NCBI GenBank assembly: GCA_963847675.1
Contig: CAWKAP010000006.1
Coordinates: 1 to 64,000, forward strand
Source: JADJWR01 sp963847675
GTDB lineage: Bacteria; Pseudomonadota; Gammaproteobacteria; Burkholderiales; Burkholderiaceae_F
Direction: 5' to 3'
Length of the DNA: 64,000 nt
A program made the translations under genes and the position numbers. The notes under the pieces were generated by a model. That model saw nothing but the letters and a program-made list of their open reading frames with translations, made no database searches and was not told the origin of the DNA. Of the stretch, positions 35,291 through 43,338 are shown in pieces; within the stretch, counting starts at the first letter, position 1; each line of letters begins with the position of its first letter.

Positions 35291-36253
35291 GTGAACGCGG
35301 CACCACGCAGTCGTGACGGAACGACGCGCATCCTGGCCCTGGCGGGCGGTGGCTATCTCGGCCTGTACACGGCCACGGTGCTGGCCGAACTGGAGAAGCG
35401 CCTCGGCGAGCCGCTCGGACGGCGCTTCGACCTGATCGCGGGCACGTCGGTCGGCGCGATCGCCGCGCTGGCGCTGGCCTTCGAGGTGCCGATGCAGCGC
35501 GTCGTGCGCCTGTTCCAGGTCCGCGGCACCGAAGTGTTCTCGCCCCGCGCCCGTCCGCGCGGCACGGTGACGCGACTGCTCGACCTGTCGCGCTCGGTGC
35601 TCGGCCCGAAATACAGCGGTACTGCGCTGCGCGAACTGCTGGCGCGCGACTTCGGGGGGCGCACGCTGGGCGAAGCGCTGCACAACGTGGTCATCCCGGC
35701 GGTCGACATCACGCGCAGCCAGACCAAGGTGTTCAAGACGCCGCATGCCGAGGAATCGACCGGCGACGAGGAACTGACTGCCGTCGACGTGGCGATGGCG
35801 GCCTGCGCGGCGCCGGCCTACTTTCCCGCGGTGCGCATCGGCGATTCGATGTACTCGGACGGCGGCCTGTTCGCTACCGCGCCCGACCAGGTCGCGCTGC
35901 ACGAGGCCGAGCATTTCCTCGGCGTGCCGCCGGAACGGGTGCGGATGCTGTCGGTCGGCACGGCCACCGAAAGCTACCAGCCGGCCGACAGCGTCGACGA
36001 GGACGCCGGCGCGGTGGGCTGGCTCTCGGACGGCCGGCTGATCCTGACGCTGATCTCGGTGCAGCAGCAGCACGTGGAGGCGATGATGGAAGACCGCCTC
36101 GCGGACCGCTACCTGCACCTGGACGCGCCCTGGCCGCGCGACGCGGGGCTCGGCATCGACGTGGCGACCGAGGAGGCGGCGAAGACACTGATCGCGCTCG
36201 GCCGTGCCACCGTCGCCGAAGCCGATCCCGGGCGGCTCGCCGAGTTCCTGTAG
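35291..36253 (+). CDS. Patatin-like phospholipase
   Basis: The product has 320 residues from a GTG at 35291. The oxyanion loop is ILALAGGGYLGLYTATVLAE, the nucleophile elbow is GTSVGAIAALAL (Ser about residue 54), and the catalytic Asp is in the DGGLFATAPDQVALHEAE motif (about residue 195). The dyad is complete. The C-terminal part has LGIDVATEEAAKTLIALG. It should hydrolyse acyl esters of phospholipids. Similar single-domain patatins serve as antiphage effectors, but no nucleotide cyclase or partner is nearby; here the gene shares a stress-type promoter with the universal stress protein, which suggests lipid turnover instead. Confidence 0.9.
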   Translation: MNAAPRSRDGTTRILALAGGGYLGLYTATVLAELEKRLGEPLGRRFDLIAGTSVGAIAALALAFEVPMQRVVRLFQVRGTEVFSPRARPRGTVTRLLDLSRSVLGPKYSGTALRELLARDFGGRTLGEALHNVVIPAVDITRSQTKVFKTPHAEESTGDEELTAVDVAMAACAAPAYFPAVRIGDSMYSDGGLFATAPDQVALHEAEHFLGVPPERVRMLSVGTATESYQPADSVDEDAGAVGWLSDGRLILTLISVQQQHVEAMMEDRLADRYLHLDAPWPRDAGLGIDVATEEAAKTLIALGRATVAEADPGRLAEFL

Positions 36254-36270
36254 GCGCGGTCACGCGCCCT

Positions 36271-37262
36271 TCACCGGCCCCAGTCGTGCCCGGCGAACGC
36301 GCGGGCGAAGGCTTCGAGTTCCCCGCCGCGCAGCCGGTCGATGCCGGCCGCGCCGGCACGGCCGTCGCCGCCGAAGCGCCGGCACAGCCGATCGGCGCCG
36401 CGCGGCGCGTCCAGCGGCGCGCGAACGCTCGCCGTATAGGCACCGTCCGCGCGCGCCCGGAGCACCGCGAAGGCGCTGCCTGACGCGCGCTCCGCCAGCA
36501 AATTGGCGAAGCTGCCCAGCACGCGCCGGCTCCAGCCGTCGTCGGGCAGCACGAACACGGCGCCGGCGGCGCTCTCGCGCCACGGCGGGCACTGCAGCGC
36601 GGTGGCGAGGTCGGTGCGACGTCGCGCGGCAAGCTCGGCGACGACCGGATCGCCGCGTGCGAACCCGAGCGGATCGGCGTGCGCGGCGACCCGCGCATAA
36701 AGCGCCGCCGGCGCGATCAGCACGTCGTCGGCCGTCTCGCCGTAGCCGTTGTAGTTGACCGCCTCGCCGAGTTCGCGCAGCAGCGCGAGGTCGCCTTCGC
36801 TCAGTCCCGCCGAAGCGACCGAGCCCGTGCGCGACCGCGGCCAGGTTGTCGCCGTAGGCGGCGGCCACCGCCCAGCGCCGATGCCGGCCGCGCAGTTCGC
36901 GATCGACGAGCAGGCTCGTGCAGGTGTCCGGCGCCGCGTCGATGCAGGCGTGCAGGCGCGGGTGATCGGGCACGTCGCCTGCGTGGTGGTGGTCGAACCA
37001 GCGCACCGCTCGCCCCGGCCGCCAGCAGGCGCTCCAGCGCGGCACGGTTGCGCGCCAGCGAGATGTCGAACACGCGCAGCTGCGCCCGGGCGGCGTCCTC
37101 GTCGCTGATCCGGATCCGGTCGAGCAGCGCGATGTCCCGCTTCAGACCGGTGACGACCGCCACGCGGCCGGGATCCGGGCCGGGCTCGGCGAGCCGCAGC
37201 TGGTGCGCGGCGAACAGTCCGTCGGCGTCGCCGTTGAAGACGTCGATCTCGATCGCGCTCAT
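36271..37262 (-). CDS. DHH-family phosphoesterase, two frameshifts
   Basis: The start at 37262 overlaps the stop of the upstream kinase gene (ATGA). The first frame gives IDVFNGDADGLFAAHQLRLA (metal Asp pair) and ALERLLAAGA. After an indel near 37015 the second frame gives VRWFDHHHAGDVPDHP, the DHH motif, and WAVAAAYGDNLAAVAHG. A second indel near 36830 leads to ELGEAVNYNGYGETADDVLI and the C-terminal DHHA1-like part ending FARAFAGHDWGR. The intact protein would be about 330 residues. The family includes oligoribonucleases and other phosphoesterases; the substrate cannot be told. Confidence 0.75.
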
Positions 37263-39022
37263 CGCTTTTTCCCGAGCGCGGCCGCGAGCAGGGCGACCTC
37301 GTCGTCGAGCCTGCTGCGCCTCATCCGCGTGTCGAAGCGCCGCACGCGCTCGCCGGCCGCCGGCACTTCCGCGAACGTGCGTTGCCGCTCCAGCACTGCG
37401 AGCGTGGCATCGGAAGCGTCCGCGCCCTGCGCCTGGCGCCGTGCGATCCGCGAGCGCAGGGTCGCCGGCGGCGCGTCGCACCAGACGCACTCGCAGCGCA
37501 CGCCAAGCCGCGCCGCCAGCCGGTGCAGCGCGTCGCGCTCGGCGCGCCTGAGCATCGCCGCGTCGACGATGACCGGGTAGCCGGCGTCGAGCACGGTGGC
37601 CGCCACCTCGTGCAGTCGTTGATAGGTGCGCTTCGTCATCGCCGGCGAATACAGGCCGGCGCCGAAGGCCGCGGCCCTGCGCGTGCCCGACGTCAGGCCG
37701 GCGAGCCGCTTGCGCTCGACGTCGGATCGCACGCGCACGGCGCCGAGGTGCTCGAGCAGCACGCCGGCCACCGTGGTCTTGCCCGAGCCGGACAGCCCGC
37801 CGACGGCGACCAGCAGCGGCGAAGGCGCCACCGCCAGCCGCTCCGCCAGCGCCAGGTCGCGCGCGAAGGCCGCCGCGGCCTTCTGGCGCCCGGCCGCGTG
37901 CGCGTCGGGCTGGTGGGCGCGGATCAGCGAGACCTTGGCGCGCACCAGCGCGCGGTAGACGGCATAGAAGCGCAGTCCCGTCAGCAGCTCGTAGTCGCCG
38001 CTCGCCTCCAGATACCGGTCGACGAACCGCCAGGCCAGCCGCGGCAGGCCGTGCTCGATCAGGTCCATGAAGGTGAAGGCGATGTCGCTGGCCACGTCGA
38101 TGAAGCGCAGCTCGGGGTTGAACTCGATCCCGTCGAAGGGCACCGGCACCTCGTCGAGCAGCACGATGTTGGCCAGGTGCAGGTCGCCGTGGCATTCGCG
38201 GATGAAGCCGCCGTCGTGCCTTGCCGCGAACCAGCCGGCGCGATGCCGGAATTCCACCTCGGTCCATTGCGCCAGACGCTGCAGGCGCGCGCGCCGCGGC
38301 TCGTCGTCGAGCCGCAGCAGGCACAGCGCGAAGTTCTCGCGCGCCCAGCGCAGCACCTTCGAAGGCAGCCCGTAGTCGGCGTCTGCTGGCGCCGGGGCCG
38401 CATCGGCGTGAAACGCGGCCACCGCGGCGGCCAATCGGTCGATGTGCGCGGCGTTCAGCCGGCCGGCGCGCGCGCGGCGGTCGGCCAGGTTGCGCGTGGC
38501 AAAGCGGTGCATGCGCACCGCGTATTCGATCGCCGCGCCGCGGCCGCCGAGCCGCGGTGCCGATTCGCTCCCAGTGATGCGCACGACGTCCAGATAGATC
38601 TGCGGCGCGGTGCGCCGGTTCAGCCGCACCTCCTCCTCGCAGCAGCGCTGCCGCGCGGCGAGCGTGCTGAAGTCGACGAATCCGAAAGCCACCGGCTTCT
38701 TCAGCTTGTAGGCATGGTCGCCGGCGAGCAGCACGCTGGAGATGTGCGTCTGGATCAGCGTGACCGGCCGTCCCGTCGCTGCCCTGAGGTGGCTGCGCAG
38801 CGCCGCGACCAGCGCCGCGTGCCGCGCCATCGCGTTGTTGGGCGGCGCACGCCTGCGGGGCATCGATTCTCGAGCAGTCGGCCTTTCCGCCGCACCTCGC
38901 CGTCCTGCGGCCCGCTTCGGGGGAGTACGCGTGGCAGACATGCGGTCGCCTTCGCCGTCACGGTCCGGTTGCAGCGGCTCCCTGTTCGTGGCGCGGGAGT
39001 CGGGGGTGACGGCGGGTTTCAT
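37259..39022 (-). CDS. Aminoglycoside-phosphotransferase-like kinase fused to P-loop kinase
   Basis: Up to 587 residues; the conserved part begins at MARHAALVAALRSHLRAATG (ATG at 38830), and the upstream segment is low-complexity and may be non-coding. Domain 1 has HAYKLKKPVAFGFVDFST and the catalytic loop ECHGDLHLANIVLLDEVPVP with DGIEFNPELRFIDVASDIAF. Domain 2 (about 150 C-terminal residues) has the P-loop VAVGGLSGSGKTTVAGVLLE and a lid/Asp region VIVDAAMLRRAERDALH, as in gluconate- or zeta-toxin-like kinases. The same two-domain architecture is known from mycobacterial Rv2004c. Substrates are unknown. It is encoded with a UspA-like protein upstream and a DHH phosphoesterase downstream. Confidence 0.85.
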   Translation of the reverse strand: MKPAVTPDSRATNREPLQPDRDGEGDRMSATRTPPKRAAGRRGAAERPTARESMPRRRAPPNNAMARHAALVAALRSHLRAATGRPVTLIQTHISSVLLAGDHAYKLKKPVAFGFVDFSTLAARQRCCEEEVRLNRRTAPQIYLDVVRITGSESAPRLGGRGAAIEYAVRMHRFATRNLADRRARAGRLNAAHIDRLAAAVAAFHADAAPAPADADYGLPSKVLRWARENFALCLLRLDDEPRRARLQRLAQWTEVEFRHRAGWFAARHDGGFIRECHGDLHLANIVLLDEVPVPFDGIEFNPELRFIDVASDIAFTFMDLIEHGLPRLAWRFVDRYLEASGDYELLTGLRFYAVYRALVRAKVSLIRAHQPDAHAAGRQKAAAAFARDLALAERLAVAPSPLLVAVGGLSGSGKTTVAGVLLEHLGAVRVRSDVERKRLAGLTSGTRRAAAFGAGLYSPAMTKRTYQRLHEVAATVLDAGYPVIVDAAMLRRAERDALHRLAARLGVRCECVWCDAPPATLRSRIARRQAQGADASDATLAVLERQRTFAEVPAAGERVRRFDTRMRRSRLDDEVALLAAALGKKR

Positions 39023-39040
39023 CGGCGTGCCCCGGCAGGT

Positions 39041-39802
39041 TCAGCTTGCCTCCTTCTCCGGCGCCAGCAGCACGGCCAGCCGGAAATCGCCCGCCTCCTG
39101 CAGCGTGCGCTGCGGATGCGTGCCGAGCGCCGCGCGGTCGCAGACGACGACGCGCACGCGCCGCGCGTGCAGGTCGGGCAGCAGTTCGCGCAGCGGGCGC
39201 GATCGGGCGGGCGGTTCCCCGGCTGCCGCGTCGATGCATGTCGCGCCGAGCGGCTGCGCCAGGCCGCGGGCCAGTTCGCGTTCGGCCCCGCAACCCAGTG
39301 CGGCGATCGGACCGCTGCCGCGCGCGCCCTGGTGCGGCAGGTACAGCAGCGCGGCAGGCGCAGCCAGCGCGGCTTCGAGCAGGCCGGTGAACGGCTGCAC
39401 CCAGCGCGCCATCGGGTCGGAAGGCTCGGTGACGACGAGCAGGTCGCCGGCCCGCGCAACCTGACCAAGCACCGCAGCCGGTCCGCCGCGGATCTCGGTC
39501 ACCTGCGCATGCAGTCCCGCCCTGCCCGCGGCCTCGAGCCGCCGGCGCAGCGCGGCGCTGGCCAGCTCGAGTTCGCGCAGCAGTTCCGCGCGCGGCACGT
39601 CGCGCCACAGCGAAACGCGCTGATCGAACGCGCGCGGCGACGGCAGCTCGGCGAGCGCCAGGGTGGCCATGTCCTCGAGCAGCACCGCCTGCAGTTCCGC
39701 GCCGAGCGCACGCGCCAGGTCGATCACCGCATCGACGGCAGCCGGCGCCACGCCGGCGGGAAAACTCGCCACGAGGCGCGCATACAGGACCGGCGCCGCC
39801 AT
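39041..39802 (-). CDS. UspA-like universal stress protein, divergent
   Basis: The product has 253 residues starting MAAPVLYARLVASFPAGVAP at 39802. The first half has the UspA-like alternation of strands and helices with AVIDLARALGAELQAVLLED and a degenerate nucleotide region GDLLVVTEPSDPMARWVQPF; the second half is less conserved (LLPDLHARRVRVVVCDRAAL). The typical G-2x-G-9x-G motif is not clear, so ATP binding is doubtful. It lies between the Lon-like protease gene and the kinase gene in one direction and is probably part of that operon. Confidence 0.6.
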   Translation of the reverse strand: MAAPVLYARLVASFPAGVAPAAVDAVIDLARALGAELQAVLLEDMATLALAELPSPRAFDQRVSLWRDVPRAELLRELELASAALRRRLEAAGRAGLHAQVTEIRGGPAAVLGQVARAGDLLVVTEPSDPMARWVQPFTGLLEAALAAPAALLYLPHQGARGSGPIAALGCGAERELARGLAQPLGATCIDAAAGEPPARSRPLRELLPDLHARRVRVVVCDRAALGTHPQRTLQEAGDFRLAVLLAPEKEAS

Positions 39803-39881
39803 CTCAGCCTCGTCCGCGGCACGCCGCCGCGCCGTGGCTCGGCCGGCATCCGGCAAATGGGCCGCGCGCCTGCCGCATCGT

Positions 39882-42302
39882 CTACTTCCCTTCGGCCGGG
39901 CGCACGCCGAACTCGCGCCGGGTCTGCGCATAGGCGAGCAACCGGGCCTCGACGCGGCCGTTGAGGCTGTCGGCGGGAAAGTTGCCGTCCGCTTCGCGGC
40001 TGCCGGCGGCCACGCCGGTCAGCGCCTGCAGCGCATCGTCGACGCTGGCCACCGTCGACACCGAGAAGCGGCCGGCATTGCAGGCGTCGACCACGTCGCC
40101 GCGCAGCATCAGGTGCTGCGCGTTGGCCGCCGGGATCAGCACGCCCTGCGTGCCGGTCAGCCCGCGCGCGTGGCACAGATCGAAGAAGCCCTCGATCTTC
40201 TCGTTGACGCCGCCGATGGCCTGCACCTCGCCGTGCTGGTTGATCGATCCGGTCACCGCCAGGTCCTGCCGCAGCGGCACGTCGGCGAGCGCCGACAGCA
40301 GCGCGCAGGTTTCGGCGAGCGAGGCGGAGTCGCCCTCCACGCCGCCGTAGGACTGCTCGAAGACGAGGCTGGCGTGCAGCGACATCGGCGCGCCGAGCGC
40401 ATAGCGGCCGGCGAGGAAGCCGGCGAGGATCAGCACGCCCTTCGAGTGCAGCGGACCGCCGAGCTCGACCTCGCGCTCGATGTCGACCAGCTTGCCGGCG
40501 CCGGGCCGCACGCGCGCGGTGATCCGCGTCGGCCGGCCGAACGCAGTGTCGCCGAGCGTGAGCACCGACAGGCCGTTGACCTGCGCCACCGTGCTGCCCG
40601 AGGTGGCGATGAGCGCGATCTCGCGCAGCATCGCTTCCTGAACGCGCTCGCGCAGGCGGCCGGCGCGGCGGATCTGCTCGTCGATCGCCCGCTGCACGTC
40701 GGCGCGCGTGGTGACCTCGCGGCCGCCGTCGCGCGCCCAGAAGTCGGCCTCGGCGAGCAGGTCGCGGACGCGATCGACGTGCAGCGTCAGCTTGTGCGCG
40801 TCGTCGGCCATGCGCGCCGCGTGCTCGATCACGCGCGCCACTGCCGGGGCGTCGAGCGGCAGCAGCGAGGCGTCGCGCGCCAGCGCGGCGACCAGCTGCG
40901 CGAAGCCGGCCTCGGCCGCGGGCTGCCGCTCGAGCGCGTCCTCGAAGTCGGCCAGCACCTTGAAGTGCACCGCCAGTTCCGGATCGAACGCGGCGAGCAG
41001 CCAGTACAGCCAGCGCTCGCCGACCAGCACGACCTTCACCTGCAGCGGGATCGGGTCCGGCTCGAGCGACACGGTGCTGGTCAGGCTGAGGATGTCGTCG
41101 ACGCTCTCGAAGCGGATGCGCCGCGTCTTCAGCGCGCGCTTCAGCGCCGCCCACGAGAACGGCTCGGAGAGCAGGCTGCGCGCGTCGAGCAGCAGGTAGC
41201 CGCCGTTGGCCCGGTGCAGCGCGCCTGCCTTCAGCCGGCGAAAGTCGGTCGACAGCACGCCACGGTGCCACACGTGCTCGATCCGGCCGACCAGGTTGCG
41301 CAACGTCGGATGCAGTTCCTCGACCACCGGCGCGCCGGCCGGAGCGCCGTCCGCGGTGACCAGCACGTTGACCTCGTAGCGGTCGAGCGGCCCGATCGTG
41401 GTCCACTCCTGCTCCTCGCCGTTGCCTTCCTCGCGCGCGGCGGCCTGCGCCGGACCGATGAACACGCCGACGTTGTCGAGCAGGTCGTTGCGCATCGCGT
41501 CGAGGTGTTCGAGCGCCACCGGCAGGTCGGCGAAGCGGGTCTTGGTCTCGTCGATCGAGTGGCTGACCGCGAAGCGCGCCGTGTCGCGGTCGAGCGTGCG
41601 CGCTTCCTCGCGGCGTTCCTTGTCCCAGCGCGGCACGGTCTGCAGGATCTCCTGCAGCTTCTCCTCGAACTGACGCAGCAGATCGTGCAGCCGCTTGCGC
41701 TCGTCCTCGGGCAGCGCATTGAACGCATCCGGCTTCAGCACCTCCCCGCCTTCGGACACGGGCGCAACGCCGAAGCCGAACGGCGTGCGCACGATGGCGA
41801 CCTTCTTCTCGCCGGCTTCCTTGGTCAGCGCAGAGAACGCCTGCTCCTGCTTGCGGCGAAAGGCCTCGTCGATCGCGCGTCGTCGTGCCTGGTAGTCCTG
41901 GCCTTCGAACGCGGCGGGCAGCGCGGCGCCGAGGTCGCGGATCAGCTCGGTGATCGCGTCGCGGAACTGCGGACCGCGCCCCGACGGCAGGCGCAGCGCA
42001 CGCGGCTTGTGGGCCTGCGCAAAGTTGTTGACGTAGACCCAGTCTTCCGGCGCCTGCTCTCCGCGCGCTTTTTCCCGCAGCAGCGCGCGCACCGTGCGGT
42101 CGATGCCGGCGCCGGTCGAACCGATCACGAACAGGTTGAAGCCGGGCGCCTGCATGCGCGCGCCGAAGCGCAGCGCATCGAAGGCCCGCGCCTGCCCGAT
42201 GGCCTCGTCGTGGGGTGCCGCCTCGGCAGTGGTGGCAAAGGGGATTGCCGCAGGATCGACGCTACGCACCAGCTGCGCGGCGGTCAGGGGGGTTGTGGTC
42301 AT
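39882..42302 (-). CDS. Lon-like AAA protease (LonB/AAA_32 family)
   Basis: The product has 806 residues. The N-terminal AAA part contains FVIGSTGAGIDRTVRALLRE, a Walker A region without the usual Lys, as in many members of this family, and a long helical insertion (residues about 130-270). Residues GGYLLLDARSLLSEPFSWAA carry the Walker B-like segment. The C-terminal Lon protease domain has the catalytic Ser in GGVEGDSASLAE and the Lys in IGGVNEKIEGFFDLCHARG (Ser-Lys dyad complete). It should be a soluble stress-type protease. It is the first gene of a run with the UspA-like, kinase and DHH genes. No FNR-like site was found upstream. Confidence 0.9.
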   Translation of the reverse strand: MTTTPLTAAQLVRSVDPAAIPFATTAEAAPHDEAIGQARAFDALRFGARMQAPGFNLFVIGSTGAGIDRTVRALLREKARGEQAPEDWVYVNNFAQAHKPRALRLPSGRGPQFRDAITELIRDLGAALPAAFEGQDYQARRRAIDEAFRRKQEQAFSALTKEAGEKKVAIVRTPFGFGVAPVSEGGEVLKPDAFNALPEDERKRLHDLLRQFEEKLQEILQTVPRWDKERREEARTLDRDTARFAVSHSIDETKTRFADLPVALEHLDAMRNDLLDNVGVFIGPAQAAAREEGNGEEQEWTTIGPLDRYEVNVLVTADGAPAGAPVVEELHPTLRNLVGRIEHVWHRGVLSTDFRRLKAGALHRANGGYLLLDARSLLSEPFSWAALKRALKTRRIRFESVDDILSLTSTVSLEPDPIPLQVKVVLVGERWLYWLLAAFDPELAVHFKVLADFEDALERQPAAEAGFAQLVAALARDASLLPLDAPAVARVIEHAARMADDAHKLTLHVDRVRDLLAEADFWARDGGREVTTRADVQRAIDEQIRRAGRLRERVQEAMLREIALIATSGSTVAQVNGLSVLTLGDTAFGRPTRITARVRPGAGKLVDIEREVELGGPLHSKGVLILAGFLAGRYALGAPMSLHASLVFEQSYGGVEGDSASLAETCALLSALADVPLRQDLAVTGSINQHGEVQAIGGVNEKIEGFFDLCHARGLTGTQGVLIPAANAQHLMLRGDVVDACNAGRFSVSTVASVDDALQALTGVAAGSREADGNFPADSLNGRVEARLLAYAQTRREFGVRPAEGK

Positions 42303-42500
42303 CGCCTCTCCGCCATCGGGCAGCGCCGCAACGCGGTGGGCCGCCGGACCTCATCGGACGCGGTACGCGAGCATCGCTGCACCACCGGCCAGCGCACTCT
42401 GCGTACGCCAGGAAAACCCATTGTGGTCGTCATCGCGGACTGCTCACTGCGCTAGAGCAAACGCATGGCACGCATCGCGACCACACGGCGGTGGACGAAG

Positions 42501-42528
42501 AAAAACCGGCGCCGCCGCTCGGCGCCGG
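42501..42528 (-). terminator. Rho-independent terminator after hsp20
   Basis: Arms ccggcgccg (42506-42514) and cggcgccgg (42520-42528) form a 9-base GC-rich stem with a 5-base loop. Read on the minus strand the stem is followed by five T (aaaaa at 42501-42505). It lies 68 bases after the hsp20 stop. Confidence 0.85.
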
Positions 42529-42595
42529 CACGGTCGTGCCCAGCGCGAAAGTCGGCGGCGCACGGCAGGCGACCGAAGTCGCCTGGGCAGTGGCG

Positions 42596-43012
42596 CTATT
42601 GAACCGTCAGTCGACGGCTCGCGCCACCCGCTTTCTTCGGCAACACCAGTTCGAGCACGCCGTCGGCGTACTTCGCGGTTGCCGCTTTCTCATCGACGTC
42701 GGAAGTCAGCGTGAAGCTGCGCGCCACCGCACCGTAGTAGCGCTCGGAGCGCAGCGTCGTCTCGCCTTTCTCTTCCTTCTCGCGCCTGACCTCGGCGCGG
42801 ATCGACACGAGGTTGCCGTCGATCGAAACCTCGATGTCCTCCTTTTTCACGCCCGGGATCTCGGCGTGCACGGTGTACGCCTTCTCCGCCTCCTTCAGAT
42901 CGAGGCGGATATCCGGCGTGGCTTCGAGTTCCAGTGTCGTCGGCCGCAGCATGTTGCGGAAGAAGTCACGGAACGCGACATCGAACGGATCGGTGCGAAC
43001 AAGGTTGGTCAT
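42596..43012 (-). CDS. Small heat-shock protein, Hsp20/alpha-crystallin family
   Basis: The product has 138 residues from the ATG at 43012. The alpha-crystallin domain spans about residues 40-138: PDIRLDLKEAEKAYTVHAEI, PGVKKEDIEVSIDGNLVSIR, then YYGAVARSFTLTSDVD and the C-terminal ADGVLELVLPKKAG (the conserved G-V-L motif). It is an ATP-independent holdase that binds unfolding proteins. The gene stands alone on the minus strand with a strong terminator downstream and its own FNR-like promoter, divergent from the CoA-ligase operon. Confidence 0.95.
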   Translation of the reverse strand: MTNLVRTDPFDVAFRDFFRNMLRPTTLELEATPDIRLDLKEAEKAYTVHAEIPGVKKEDIEVSIDGNLVSIRAEVRREKEEKGETTLRSERYYGAVARSFTLTSDVDEKAATAKYADGVLELVLPKKAGGASRRLTVQ

Positions 43013-43093
43013 ACAGCCTCCAAAATCGGCTCCGCCCGGCACCTTGCCCAATCCGGCGCCCCGGTCGACGGAGCCGCCAAGCACTTCATGTTC

Positions 43094-43134
43094 CTTGTAC
43101 CTCCCGCGGCGCGACCGTATTTGATGGATGCCAA
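43094..43134 (-). promoter_or_regulatory. Candidate FNR-class promoter of hsp20
   Basis: Read on the minus strand, TTGGC-ATCC-ATCAA (43134-43121) precedes TACAAG (43099-43094) by exactly 35 bases, start to start. The predicted leader is about 75 bases long. Confidence 0.55.
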
Positions 43135-43255
43135 GGCGGCGCCCCGCGAGGCATCACGTGAACGCAGTACCCGCGCGCAGGCGGCGGCAGACACCTCGCG
43201 CCGCAACCGTCACGCGCGGCTGCGCCGACACTGCCGCGCTCGCACGGTGATTCGG

Positions 43256-43296
43256 TTGACTCGTGTCAACGCCAGATGCGCCGCGCACCGTAAGGT
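43256..43296 (+). promoter_or_regulatory. FNR-class promoter of the CoA-ligase/pyruvate dehydrogenase operon
   Basis: A perfect TTGAC-TCGT-GTCAA (43256-43269), extended by one more pair of matching bases on each side, is followed by TAAGGT at 43291, exactly 35 bases from the site start. The predicted start of transcription is near 43304, about 35 bases before the ATG at 43339. Confidence 0.75.
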
Positions 43297-43338
43297 GTCC
43301 GTGTATCGAGGTGATGCGCCCCGATGCAGGAGCGCCGG

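Noticed and set aside
35291..36253. Patatin as a CBASS antiphage effector (CapV-like)
   Set aside because: No cyclic-nucleotide synthase, Cap2/Cap3 or other defence gene is adjacent, and the promoter links it to the stress island.
37382..42455. Long plus-strand open frames of 860 and 930 residues opposite the kinase and Lon-like genes
   Set aside because: Composition is Arg/Ala/Gln-rich without domains; they mirror minus-strand genes with intact catalytic motifs.
42303..42500. FNR-like promoter for the Lon-like protease gene
   Set aside because: No TTGA-N6-TCAA-like site with a -10 at the 35- or 55-base spacing could be found on the minus strand.
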